NCBI GenBank assembly: GCA_018399435.1
Contig: JAGYOJ010000036.1
Span: 1 to 10,390, forward strand
Reading direction: 5' to 3'
Origin: Actinomycetota bacterium
Lineage (GTDB): Bacteria > Actinomycetota > Humimicrobiia > Humimicrobiales > Humimicrobiaceae
Length of the DNA: 10,390 bases
Both the position numbers and the translations under genes were made by a program. How positions within the stretch are numbered: the stretch's first letter is position 1; each line of letters starts with the position of its first letter. The notes beneath the pieces are model-generated. The model did no database searches. It had not been told where the DNA came from and was given only the letters and a program-made list of their open reading frames with translations. Shown here in pieces: positions 1-7,078 of this stretch.

Positions 1-55
1 TGAAGGAGATAAAAAATGTTAAAAGGGTTTACGCGTATTTTTAAACCATTAGAGA
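1..55 (+). repeat. Left copy of a 55-bp direct repeat (RBS and start of an MttB-like gene)
   Basis: These 55 bases match 7024-7078 at 54 of 55 positions. The one difference is G27 against A7050, which is synonymous (GGG/GGA, Gly4). The repeat covers a GAAGGAG ribosome-binding site, the ATG and the first 13 codons of the second MttB-like gene. Similarity stops sharply after base 55. The left boundary may lie outside the window, because the match already holds at base 1. This is read directly from the sequence. A duplication, recombination or deletion scar is an inference. Confidence 0.93.
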
Positions 56-75
56 AACTAGTAGGTTTGGGCTAA
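16..75 (+). pseudogene. Truncated MttB-like gene start, 19-codon remnant
   Basis: An ATG at 16, placed after GAAGGAG, opens a 19-residue frame, MLKGFTRIFKPLEKLVGLG, that stops at TAA 73-75. Its first 13 residues equal those of the 502-residue MttB-like protein at 7039. From residue 14 it diverges, and the rest of the roughly 500-residue family length is absent. The likely reading is the 5' stub of a third MttB paralog whose body was deleted, or a small segment duplicated from 7024-7078. The frame keeps an intact start and a good ribosome-binding site, so it may still be translated as a short peptide. A regulatory leader peptide is possible but has no other support. Confidence 0.7.
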
Positions 76-229
76 ATTAGCATATATGTTAATATAAAAA
101 TAGGGGTTTTTTGATAAGACATATGAAAAAAGCAGAACTATTATAAATAATTCTTGCCAAAGGAGGTGAACAAATATAAGGACACACTTTTATAAAGCGA
201 ATAATTAAATTCTTATTAAAGGAGGGGCA
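76..229 (+). promoter_or_regulatory. AT-rich leader upstream of the transporter operon
   Basis: This 154-base gap has no convincing gene and should contain the operon promoter if one lies inside the window. A weak candidate is TTGGGC at 67-72 with TAATAT at 90-95 (17-base spacer). Base composition makes chance matches likely, so the pair is only a suggestion. A near-perfect Shine-Dalgarno, AAAGGAGGTGA, lies at 159-169 with no ATG, GTG or TTG at normal distance behind it. The real ribosome-binding site of the next gene is AAAGGAGGGG at 218-227, just before ATG 230. I see no riboswitch fold or clear operator palindrome, and the space is small for a cobalamin riboswitch. Confidence 0.35.
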
Positions 230-1372
230 ATGAAGAAAATTAGTTATTTCTTTCCAGTATTAATCTTATGCATTCTTCTGGCAGTAGTGCTATCTTTTGC
301 TGGTTGTGCAGAACCTGAAAGAATTGTAGAAACCGTAACAGAAACCGTTACAGAAACTGTAACAGAGACAGTAGTAGAAACGGTAGTCGAAGAAGCGCCA
401 AAAGGTGCACCAAAAATCGGTTATATTACCAGGCTAGCAGTGCCATGGTGGGTAGTATGCGAAAAAGGTTTTAGCGCTGCTGGGGCTGATTTTGGTTTTC
501 AGCCGGTTATTTACGATCCGCCTCAATTAACCGTAGAAGACCAGGTAAGGGTTATGGAAACCTGGATAGCAAGCGAGTTAGACGGTATAATGATAGGTCC
601 TAATGACCCTGCAGCTACAATTGGTGTTATAAATCAAGCTATTGAAGCAGGCATACCTGCAGTAACCGGTTATGGTGTAGACTCACCTGAGAGCGACAGG
701 CTTGTTTTTGTTGGATATGCCGCTTATGAGCTGGGAACTGCACTAGGAAAAGGCCTTTTAGCATGTCTTGAAACCCAGGGAATAGAGCCTCCTGGTAAAG
801 TTAGTTACCATACTGGAGGAATGGCATCAACTGAGGATGTTGCAGCTCTAGAAGGTTTTACTGAGCCTGTTGAAGCTGCAGGATTTGAAGTAATAGAGCC
901 AGTTTTGGATGAAGGTGATGCCAGCAAAGCCATTGCCAGGGCTTCAGAAACAATCCAGGTTTACCCTGACCTTAAAGGAATGCTTGGATTCTATGATTAT
1001 ACAGGCCCTGCTTTAGGGAAAGCTGTTACCGATGCAGATAAGATAGACGATATAGCAGTTATATCTGCAGGTGTAATTGGTGAGCAGATACCATATATGG
1101 AGTCAGGAGCTATAGATGCTTTAATTGATCTGGTACAGTATGAAGGAAGCTATCTCGGTGGAGAAATCCTTTATAAACTTTCTCAGGCAGGACAAGAAGG
1201 CTGGGACGAAGTATTGGCAGAGTACCCAGTAGAGGATGGAGAGATAATTTTAGGTGTTGGCTTTTTAACTTATGAGGAACTAGATGTTGAAATGTGGCCA
1301 GAGATAGGATGGATGATGACAATTGAAGAATGGAAAGAAGAATTCCCGGCTGTATGGGAAGTTATAAAGTAA
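230..1372 (+). CDS. Sugar-type ABC transporter substrate-binding lipoprotein
   Basis: This 380-residue protein is the probable extracytoplasmic receptor of the importer encoded next to it. Residues 1-25 form a lipoprotein signal: KK, a hydrophobic core from about 7 to 22, then FAGC with Cys26 as the lipidation site. The Phe at -3 of the lipobox is less usual than Leu. Residues 34-53 are five four-residue repeats, ETVT three times then ETVV twice, forming an acidic spacer. From about residue 60 (PKIGYITR) the sequence looks like a type 1 periplasmic binding protein of the RbsB/XylF sugar class. DGIMIGPNDPAAT with AIEAGIPAVTGYGVD resembles the family pattern in which a helix follows a strand ending in D or N. 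The start is fixed by AAAGGAGGGG just upstream. The ligand cannot be deduced; the context (mutarotase, methyltransferases) suggests a methylated, perhaps sugar-like, compound. Confidence 0.9.
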   Translation: MKKISYFFPVLILCILLAVVLSFAGCAEPERIVETVTETVTETVTETVVETVVEEAPKGAPKIGYITRLAVPWWVVCEKGFSAAGADFGFQPVIYDPPQLTVEDQVRVMETWIASELDGIMIGPNDPAATIGVINQAIEAGIPAVTGYGVDSPESDRLVFVGYAAYELGTALGKGLLACLETQGIEPPGKVSYHTGGMASTEDVAALEGFTEPVEAAGFEVIEPVLDEGDASKAIARASETIQVYPDLKGMLGFYDYTGPALGKAVTDADKIDDIAVISAGVIGEQIPYMESGAIDALIDLVQYEGSYLGGEILYKLSQAGQEGWDEVLAEYPVEDGEIILGVGFLTYEELDVEMWPEIGWMMTIEEWKEEFPAVWEVIK

Positions 1373-1410
1373 ATTAAAGATGAATTTTGCCATAATCTTG
1401 TAATTGAAAA

Positions 1411-1455
1411 ATTCTCGGGCTACCCCTAATAATAAATTAGGAATAGCCCGGGAAT
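1411..1455 (+). other. Stem-loop between binding-protein and ATPase genes
   Basis: Bases 1411-1430 pair with 1436-1455 around a five-base loop (AATAA). There are 12 outer pairs (one G-U), a two-by-two mismatch (CC against AA at 1423-1424 and 1442-1443) and 6 inner pairs. The outer stem contains CGGGCTA/TAGCCCG. What follows, AAGACTTTATAAAA, is not a proper U-tract, so a strong intrinsic terminator on the + strand is unlikely. In ABC operons such a structure often protects the 3' end of the binding-protein mRNA or partly terminates, giving more receptor than membrane parts. That role is inferred here from position. Confidence 0.75.
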
Positions 1456-1487
1456 AAGACTTTATAAAAAAAACGAGGATTGAAAAT

Positions 1488-2249
1488 ATGGAAGAAATAA
1501 TCAGGACCGAGAATTTAACTAAAAAATACGATACCATGGTTGCTTTGGATAATGTAAGTTTTGTTGCCCATAAAAAAGAGATCATAGGTTTAGTGGGAGA
1601 TAATGGGGCTGGAAAGTCTACGTTAATCAATATTCTGGTAGGATTATTTCCGCCTGATGAAGGAAAAATATTCCTTGATGGCAGAGAAGTTAGGTTTACA
1701 TCGCCTGGTGATGCAAGAAAAAGGGGAATAGAAATTGTATATCAATTTAGTAACCTAATAGAGGGTATGCCTATTTATAAAAACTTTTTTATGGGAAGAG
1801 AAATTATCAATAGGGGAATACTTGACAATAAAGCAATGAGAAAGGAGAGTGAGTACGCTTTAGATGAGATAGGAATTACCAAAAGTGCAGACCAATTAGT
1901 TGAAGAGCTTTCTGGAGGACAAAGACAAGCTGTATCTCTTGGCAGGGCATTCCACTTTGGAACAAAAGTTTTACTTCTAGATGAACCAACAACCGGCCTG
2001 TCATTAAAAGAAGTAGATAGAACCTTGAATCGCATAAAATTAATCAGGGATAAAGCTAATATGTCAATTATATTTGTAACCCATAATTTACGGCACATAA
2101 TGCCTATAGCGGATAGAATCATGGTGCTTTACCATGGAGAAAAAGTTTTAGATAAGGAGACTAAACATACAAATATAGCAGAATTAACTAAAATGATAAC
2201 AGCGCGCATTAAAGAGGAGGAACACGTTGATAGAACTAAATACATTTAA
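1488..2249 (+). CDS. Single-domain sugar ABC transporter ATP-binding protein
   Basis: This 253-residue ATPase powers the importer. All core motifs are intact: Walker A GDNGAGKST (37-45), Q-loop Gln86, signature LSGGQ (141-145), Walker B VLLLDE (161-166) and switch His199 (VTH). The sequence resembles the sugar class (RbsA/XylG/MglA), but those proteins are usually about 500 residues with two fused nucleotide-binding domains. This one carries a single domain, like the FrcA type of fructose transporter, so it presumably works as a homodimer. A modest GAGG at 1475-1478 precedes the ATG. The last 23 bases overlap the permease gene in another frame, which points to translational coupling. The substrate cannot be inferred from an ATPase. 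Confidence 0.93.
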   Translation: MEEIIRTENLTKKYDTMVALDNVSFVAHKKEIIGLVGDNGAGKSTLINILVGLFPPDEGKIFLDGREVRFTSPGDARKRGIEIVYQFSNLIEGMPIYKNFFMGREIINRGILDNKAMRKESEYALDEIGITKSADQLVEELSGGQRQAVSLGRAFHFGTKVLLLDEPTTGLSLKEVDRTLNRIKLIRDKANMSIIFVTHNLRHIMPIADRIMVLYHGEKVLDKETKHTNIAELTKMITARIKEEEHVDRTKYI

Positions 2250-3213
2250 GAGGTTTCTTGCAAAATCTGAGGTTAATAGAACTATCCTTATATTAATTCT
2301 TTCTTTTGTTATATTTATAATAAATCCTTTTTTCTATACCGGTCCAAACTTTAGGCTTCTGGCTACATGGGGGTCAATCCATGCAATAATGGTGCTAGGG
2401 GAGATGCTTTATTTAATTCCTGGCGGAATTGACCTGTCGCTGGGGGGCGTGATTTGTATATCTAATGTACTGGTAGGAGTTTTTGTTATAGATAATGGCC
2501 TCCCTATTTGGCTGGCAGTATTCATTGTTTTATTAATTGGAGCGGCAATAGGCTTCTCTTCTGCCTTATTTGCAAATGCCTTTTCGCCTCCTTTAAAATT
2601 CTTGCTTCCTGTTTTTATCTATACCATAATGCTAAATTTTGTGCTTGTAGGAATTGGCAGGATTATTACAGGCGCCTTTCCTATTTATGGTTTTACTGAA
2701 TCTTATTCGCTTATAAGTAAAGCAAAGATAGGCCCTTTGCCAATAACTTTCGTTTACTTGATAATAATTGTAGGAATTTTTTCTTATATTTTTTATTTTA
2801 GGCCTCTAGGCTGGCATATTTTTGCCACAGGATTAAATGATGAAGTTGCCAGAAAAGTGGGAATAAATGTTAAAAAGACAAGATTGATTGCTTTTACCCT
2901 GGGGTCTCTTTTGCAGGCATTTGCCGGCATTATTATTGGTTCCTATTTATCTGTTGGCTCTGTTTTAGTTGGGCCTGAATATTTGCTGCCTATTTTAGCA
3001 GGCGCATTTATTGGAGGCATAAGCCTTGCCGGTGGAGAAGGATCCCCATATGGTGCAGTGGTGGGCGGTTTTGCAGTATATTTAATTGAAAACATTATAG
3101 TAGTTTTAGCATTGCCGTCATTTTGGAAAGAAGTTGCCACTGGATTATTTTTATTCTTTTTTGTTTTATTTGATTTTTACCAAAAACGTAAAAGAATTTT
3201 TACCAGGGCTTGA
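2227..3213 (+). CDS. Sugar-type ABC transporter permease (RbsC/FrcC-like)
   Basis: This 328-residue, strongly hydrophobic protein has about eight to ten membrane segments and belongs to the branched-chain/sugar permease class (BPD_transp_2). The family signature GGIDLSLGG is at residues 66-74. The cytoplasmic-loop motif GLNDEVARKVGINVKKTR (202-219), which contacts the ATPase, is also present. The start is TTG at 2227, chosen because GAGGAGG at 2214-2220 sits six bases before it and the first segment then begins near residue 18. The gene overlaps the ATPase gene by 23 bases. It is the only permease in the window, so a homodimeric channel is expected. Translocation specificity cannot be read from the sequence. 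Confidence 0.92.
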   Translation: MIELNTFKRFLAKSEVNRTILILILSFVIFIINPFFYTGPNFRLLATWGSIHAIMVLGEMLYLIPGGIDLSLGGVICISNVLVGVFVIDNGLPIWLAVFIVLLIGAAIGFSSALFANAFSPPLKFLLPVFIYTIMLNFVLVGIGRIITGAFPIYGFTESYSLISKAKIGPLPITFVYLIIIVGIFSYIFYFRPLGWHIFATGLNDEVARKVGINVKKTRLIAFTLGSLLQAFAGIIIGSYLSVGSVLVGPEYLLPILAGAFIGGISLAGGEGSPYGAVVGGFAVYLIENIIVVLALPSFWKEVATGLFLFFFVLFDFYQKRKRIFTRA

Positions 3214-3251
3214 GGCCATAGTTAATATTTATTAAGTAGGGGGGTAAATTA

Positions 3252-3575
3252 ATGGAGAGATATGGTTCTGTGATCAAGATAAAGCCAGAGAAATTAGGAG
3301 AGTATAAAAAGCTGCATGCAAACATCTGGCCTGAAGTAGCTAAAACTATAACTGATTGCAATATAAGGAATTATTCAATTTACCACAAGGATGGATTCCT
3401 TTTTAGCTATTTTGAATATGTGGGCAAAGATTTTAAAAAGGATATGGAAAAAATGGCAGCTGACCCGAAAACACAGGAATGGTGGGATGTTTGCAAGCCC
3501 ATGCAAATACCCCTGGATACTAGAAAAAAAGGGGAATGGTGGGCATTTATGGAGGAAGTATTTCACCAGGATTAG
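3252..3575 (+). CDS. L-rhamnose mutarotase family protein (RhaM/DUF718)
   Basis: This 107-residue protein matches the RhaM family, whose known member interconverts alpha and beta anomers of L-rhamnose. Tyr18 and His22 in EYKKLHANIWPE fall at the same positions as Tyr18 and the catalytic His22 of E. coli RhaM, as I recall that sequence. The motifs NYSIY and the WW pair (EWWDV) in the second half are also family hallmarks, and the length is typical (about 104). It has a purine-rich site (AGGGGGG, about 3238-3244) at good spacing. It lies between the importer and the methyltransferase genes with no rhamnose isomerase, kinase or aldolase in the window. The fold assignment is firm. Activity on rhamnose itself is not: it may act on another, possibly methylated, sugar. 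Confidence 0.85.
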   Translation: MERYGSVIKIKPEKLGEYKKLHANIWPEVAKTITDCNIRNYSIYHKDGFLFSYFEYVGKDFKKDMEKMAADPKTQEWWDVCKPMQIPLDTRKKGEWWAFMEEVFHQD

Positions 3576-3628
3576 ATAAATATTAATTTACATATATAAA
3601 AAAAGTGGATTGGAAGGCGGTGGTCATA

Positions 3629-4834
3629 ATGGATTCCCGTGAAAGAGTTATAGGGGCAATAGAAAGAAAAGATATAGACAGGTTCCCAATTGATTTAGGG
3701 GGAACTGCTGTATCTACAATTTTAGCAGAAGCATATGATAAATTATTAAAAAAGCTTAATATTAAAAAAGGCATAAGGGTAGCTGATACCAGCCAGCTTT
3801 TTGTTTATGTGGATGATGAAATTGCTAATTTATATAATCTAGACATTACACCACTTTATCCATTAAGGGATTTCATGGGAAATAGGAGAGATAAAGGCTG
3901 GAAAGACTGGAATACCCCCCATGACAATACGCCTGTAAAGATTTTTAAAAGCTTTAACCCAAAAAAAATGGATGACGGATCCTATATCTGGGAGACAGGC
4001 GGCTATATTTACAGGCTGCCAGTAGGGGGCTATTATTTTGATGCTATAAAATCGCCACTTGAAAATGCTGAAACAGTAAAAGATATTGAAGAATTTGAAA
4101 TTCCCATACTAGATGATGATGAAGTGAATTGGTATAAAAAAAGGTCAAAAGAATTAAGGGAAAAAACAGATAAGTTTATTGTCGCAGATATCGTTGGCGG
4201 CTGGACTGATATAGCGGGGCCAATGATGGGGAATGCCAATTTTTACATGGCTATGGTTGCAAACAAGCCCCTTGTGCATGCATTGATGGAAAAATTAAAT
4301 TATGTCTGGAAGAAAAGGGTTGACGGGCTTAAAGAAGCAGCAGGTGATAATATTGATGCAATCATTATGTATAGTGATTTAGGCACAGAAAAAGGCGGAA
4401 TGTATTCCACTGAAACAGTTAAAGAAATGGTCATACCTTATATAAAAGATTTTTATGCATATGTTAGAAAGATTAGCAATTATTATATAGTTCTGCATTC
4501 CTGCGGCTCTATTTATCAGTACATACCCGACCTTATAGATGCTGGAGTTGACATAATAAATCCAGTCCAGGTAGGGGCAGCAAACATGGAGCCTGAAAAA
4601 TTAAAGGCTGAATTTGGCAAAGATGTAACATTTTGGGGAGGGGCAGTAGATCCACAGCACGTTTTAGCGCATAAAACTCCACGGGAAGTCAGTGAATATG
4701 CAATAAATGCTGCCAAGGCCTTTAAGCAAGGTGGGGGATTTATTTTCACCCAGCCGCATAATATTCAACCAGGAGTTCCGCCTGAGAATATCATCGCATT
4801 ATTTGAGGCTGGGAATAAATATGCGGCTTATTAG
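3629..4834 (+). CDS. UroD-family (MtaA/CmuA-like) corrinoid methyltransferase
   Basis: This 401-residue protein belongs to the uroporphyrinogen decarboxylase superfamily. Next to a corrinoid protein it most likely acts as a methyltransferase using methylated cobamide, as MtaA, MtbA and CmuA do, not as a heme-pathway enzyme. The N-terminus SRERVIGAIERKDIDRFPIDLGG is the classic family opening. HSCG (His290-Cys292) gives the H-x-C half of the zinc motif used to activate a thiol or other acceptor. Where MtaA-type proteins have a later Cys near the end of the barrel, this one reads QPHNIQPGVPPENI with His377. I chose ATG 3629, which follows GGAAGGCGGTGG (3612-3623), over an in-frame GTG at 3605 because homologs start with M-x-SRERV. 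The methyl acceptor (coenzyme M, tetrahydrofolate or another) is unknown. Confidence 0.85.
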   Translation: MDSRERVIGAIERKDIDRFPIDLGGTAVSTILAEAYDKLLKKLNIKKGIRVADTSQLFVYVDDEIANLYNLDITPLYPLRDFMGNRRDKGWKDWNTPHDNTPVKIFKSFNPKKMDDGSYIWETGGYIYRLPVGGYYFDAIKSPLENAETVKDIEEFEIPILDDDEVNWYKKRSKELREKTDKFIVADIVGGWTDIAGPMMGNANFYMAMVANKPLVHALMEKLNYVWKKRVDGLKEAAGDNIDAIIMYSDLGTEKGGMYSTETVKEMVIPYIKDFYAYVRKISNYYIVLHSCGSIYQYIPDLIDAGVDIINPVQVGAANMEPEKLKAEFGKDVTFWGGAVDPQHVLAHKTPREVSEYAINAAKAFKQGGGFIFTQPHNIQPGVPPENIIALFEAGNKYAAY

Positions 4835-4862
4835 TTGATTTTTTAATAAAAGGAGCAATGCC

Positions 4863-5510
4863 ATGGATAATGAAATTTTAAAAAACCTAAGAAAAGCAAT
4901 TTTAGAATATGACATAAGTGGCTCTGCAAGCTTAGCAAAAAAGGCAGTAGAGGAAAAAATAGACCCCTTAAAAGTTTTAAATGAGATGACAAAGGCAATA
5001 AGGGAAGTTGGAGATGGCTTTGGCAGGGGAGAGCTATGGCTTCCCGACCTTGTCGGGGCAGCAGATGCAATGTCGGCTGCAACCCCCATTATAGAAGAAG
5101 AGATAAAAAGAAGGGGATCAGAGAGGGAAAGCCTTGGGACTATTATCCTGGGTACAGTTTTTGGGGACATACATTCCATAGGAAAAACAATGGTGGCTAC
5201 CCTACTTACCGCCGAAGGTTTTAAGGTGGTAGATCTAGGGGTAGACATAAAAGCTGAAAAGTTTGTAGAAGCAGTAAAAAAATATAATGCCAATATTTTA
5301 GCCATGTCTGCGCTAATGACAATGACTGCGCCAGAGCAGCGCAAGGTAATAAAATTCTTAGAAGATGAAGGGCTTAGAAAGGGCATAAAAATAATGATAG
5401 GCGGGGGAGCCATAACAGATGAATTTGCCAAAGATATTGGCGCAGATGGATATGACCCTACAGCCCCGGGAGCAGTAAAGCTTGCCAGAAAACTTATTGG
5501 AAAGGAGTAA
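4863..5510 (+). CDS. Corrinoid (B12-binding) methyl-carrier protein, MtbC/MttC-like
   Basis: This 215-residue cytoplasmic protein carries the methyl group on cobalt between the methyltransferases encoded around it. Residues 1-90 form the helical cap domain (LKVLNEMTKAIREVGDGFGRGELWLPDL). Residues 92-215 form the Rossmann-like cobalamin domain. The cobalt-ligating motif D-x-H-x-x-G is complete: Asp102, His104, Gly107 (GDIHSIG). SAL at 149-151 and GGG followed by FAKDIGADGYDPTA are the two other loops that hold the nucleotide tail. Length fits the MttC/MtbC/MtmC class. The start is the second ATG of CAATGCCATGG, set by AAAGGAG at 4848-4854; the earlier ATG at 4858 is in another frame. The stop is six bases before the first MttB-like gene, which supports co-translation with it. 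Confidence 0.94.
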   Translation: MDNEILKNLRKAILEYDISGSASLAKKAVEEKIDPLKVLNEMTKAIREVGDGFGRGELWLPDLVGAADAMSAATPIIEEEIKRRGSERESLGTIILGTVFGDIHSIGKTMVATLLTAEGFKVVDLGVDIKAEKFVEAVKKYNANILAMSALMTMTAPEQRKVIKFLEDEGLRKGIKIMIGGGAITDEFAKDIGADGYDPTAPGAVKLARKLIGKE

Positions 5511-5516
5511 GCAAAA

Positions 5517-7007
5517 ATGTCAAGAGGGTTTTTACGCAATTTTCCTGCTTTTAAGATTTTAAGTGAAGAAAAGATTGAAGCAATACATGCAGGCACCTTG
5601 GAGGTTTTACAGAAAACTGGGCTGACAGTATACAATGATAAGGCATTAAAGGTTTTCAAGGATGCAGGGTGTAAAGTAGATTTTGAAACCAAGAGGGTAA
5701 AGTTTTTTCCGGGGCTAGTTGAGGAATGCTTAAGGAAAGCCCCTTCCAGCTTTAGCGTTAAGGCCAGAAACCCGGAGCACGATTTGGTATTGGGCCCGGA
5801 CAATATTATTTTTTTTAATTTTCCAGGAACTGATACTGTAGACATAAATACATGGGATCCGCACTCTCCTACAAAAAAAGAGCATGAAGACCTTGTAAGG
5901 GTACTGGACGCACTGGATAATGTACATTTTTTAAATGCATATCCATATTTTGGTTACAGCGGAGGTATCCCTGAGGTGATGAAAGAAATAGAAGGGGTGG
6001 CCTTAAGGCTTAAAAATTCAAGCAAGATAACCGTGGCAATTGCCAATAATGATATTGACAAATTTACCATACAAATGGCAAAAGCAGCAGGCTCAGAGAT
6101 TTTTGCAAATCCTAATACTTCTTCTCCCTTAACCTATTATACCGACCAGGTTAATGCCTGCTTTCTTGCTGCTGAATATGGCTTGCCAAGCATGATTTGG
6201 GATGGCGCTACCTCAGGAGGTACAGCGCCTGCAAGCATAGCGGGAGCAGTTATACTAACCAATGCAGAGCTTATCCCTTTTATAGTGCTTTTGCAGCTGC
6301 TTGATCCTGGAGCAAGGGTTTCAGTTGCAAACCTGGTTTTAGCGCAGAACATGAAAAACGGCTCGCCTGCTTTTGGGGAAATTGGAACTACATTGCATAA
6401 TGTAGTTTTTAACCAGGTCTGGCAAAAATATGGAATACCCACAGTATGCTCTTCATGCGGCCCCACAAGCTCTAAAAAAATTGATTTCCAGACAGGGTAT
6501 CAGAAGATGATGCCTACAGTCCTTTCTGCTATATCAGGCTCTAGCGTGCTTCAGCTATATAGCAGCATATATGGAGAGATTACAGCCCATCCCCTACAGG
6601 CAATAGTAGATGATGATATTGCAGGCATGATTGGAAGGTTTGTGGAGGGCGTAGATTCAGGCGAAGAAGCCCTGGCTATAGATTTGATAAATGAAGTTGG
6701 CCCCATCCCAGGCCATTACCTGGGAAAGGCCCATACCAGGAAATGGTGGAAAAAAGAACAGTTTGAACCTATTGCTTCAGACAGGCTAACCTATCCTGAG
6801 TGGTCTAAATCCGGGAAAAAAGACTGCATTGATTATGCAAAAGAGAAAATGGAAAAAATACTATCCACCCATAGCCCGAAACCACCATTAACCAGCACCC
6901 AGGAAAAAGATATAGAAAAAATACTAAATGAAGCAAGAAAGTATTACAAGGATAAGGATTTAATATCAGATTCTGAATGGGAGGCTTATAAAAAGTTTTT
7001 AGGATGA
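5517..7007 (+). CDS. Non-pyrrolysine MttB-family methyltransferase, first paralog
   Basis: This 496-residue protein belongs to the trimethylamine methyltransferase (MttB) family, which transfers a methyl group from a quaternary or tertiary amine to a corrinoid protein. Family traits are the N-terminal LSEEKIEAIHAGTLEVLQKTGL, the barrel motif SSKKIDFQTGYQKM, DDDIAGMIGRF, and the C-terminal EVGPIPGHYLGKAHTRKWW (393-411). In most relatives I know the last motif reads EVGPGGHFL then HT. There is no in-frame TAG, so no pyrrolysine is encoded. Characterised non-Pyl members demethylate glycine betaine (MtgB), proline betaine (MtpB) or carnitine (MtcB). AAAGGAG at 5501-5507 supports the ATG. A tandem paralog follows at about half identity by eye. 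The substrate is unassigned. Confidence 0.9.
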   Translation: MSRGFLRNFPAFKILSEEKIEAIHAGTLEVLQKTGLTVYNDKALKVFKDAGCKVDFETKRVKFFPGLVEECLRKAPSSFSVKARNPEHDLVLGPDNIIFFNFPGTDTVDINTWDPHSPTKKEHEDLVRVLDALDNVHFLNAYPYFGYSGGIPEVMKEIEGVALRLKNSSKITVAIANNDIDKFTIQMAKAAGSEIFANPNTSSPLTYYTDQVNACFLAAEYGLPSMIWDGATSGGTAPASIAGAVILTNAELIPFIVLLQLLDPGARVSVANLVLAQNMKNGSPAFGEIGTTLHNVVFNQVWQKYGIPTVCSSCGPTSSKKIDFQTGYQKMMPTVLSAISGSSVLQLYSSIYGEITAHPLQAIVDDDIAGMIGRFVEGVDSGEEALAIDLINEVGPIPGHYLGKAHTRKWWKKEQFEPIASDRLTYPEWSKSGKKDCIDYAKEKMEKILSTHSPKPPLTSTQEKDIEKILNEARKYYKDKDLISDSEWEAYKKFLG

Positions 7008-7023
7008 TATATAAACCTAAAAA

Positions 7024-7078
7024 TGAAGGAGATAAAAAATGTTAAAAGGATTTACGCGTATTTTTAAACCATTAGAGA
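7024..7078 (+). repeat. Right copy of the 55-bp direct repeat
   Basis: This copy covers the GAAGGAG ribosome-binding site, ATG 7039 and the first 13 codons of the second MttB-like gene. It matches 1-55 except at 7050. Here it continues into a full gene, so this is the intact locus and the left copy is the truncated one. Starts of the two copies lie 7023 bases apart. Recombination between them would remove or duplicate the importer, the mutarotase, the UroD-type and corrinoid-protein genes and the first MttB-like gene. Confidence 0.93.

Noticed and set aside
71..81. GCTAAATTAGC just after the truncated start also occurs at 10231-10241 in the activator gene
   Set aside because: Eleven bases of AT-rich, near-palindromic sequence with no flanking similarity is expected by chance in 10 kb, so it does not identify the source of the junction.
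76..229. Cobalamin riboswitch in front of a corrinoid operon
   Set aside because: The leader is about 150 bases and AT-rich, and I could not find the conserved B12-box-like core or the expected arms.
3605..3628. Upstream GTG start for the UroD-type gene
   Set aside because: No ribosome-binding site precedes it. The purine-rich site at 3612-3623 falls inside the extension and correctly spaces ATG 3629, and homologs begin M-x-SRERV.
3576..3628. AT-rich gap as an internal promoter for the methyltransferase genes
   Set aside because: TATATAA-like bases are present, but no -35 element appears at proper spacing, so the signal is no better than background.
4799..5845. A 348-codon open frame on the minus strand
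   Set aside because: It lies antisense across the corrinoid-protein gene and both of its neighbours. It has no family resemblance, and its composition (rich in Ser, Leu, Pro, Lys) is that of a shadow frame. The + strand genes have complete motifs.
6707..6725. Inverted repeat CCCAGG-CCATTA-CCTGGG, also in the second paralog near 8226-8243
   Set aside because: It sits within the conserved PGHYLG codons in both genes and is best explained by shared protein sequence and codon use, not by a regulatory hairpin.
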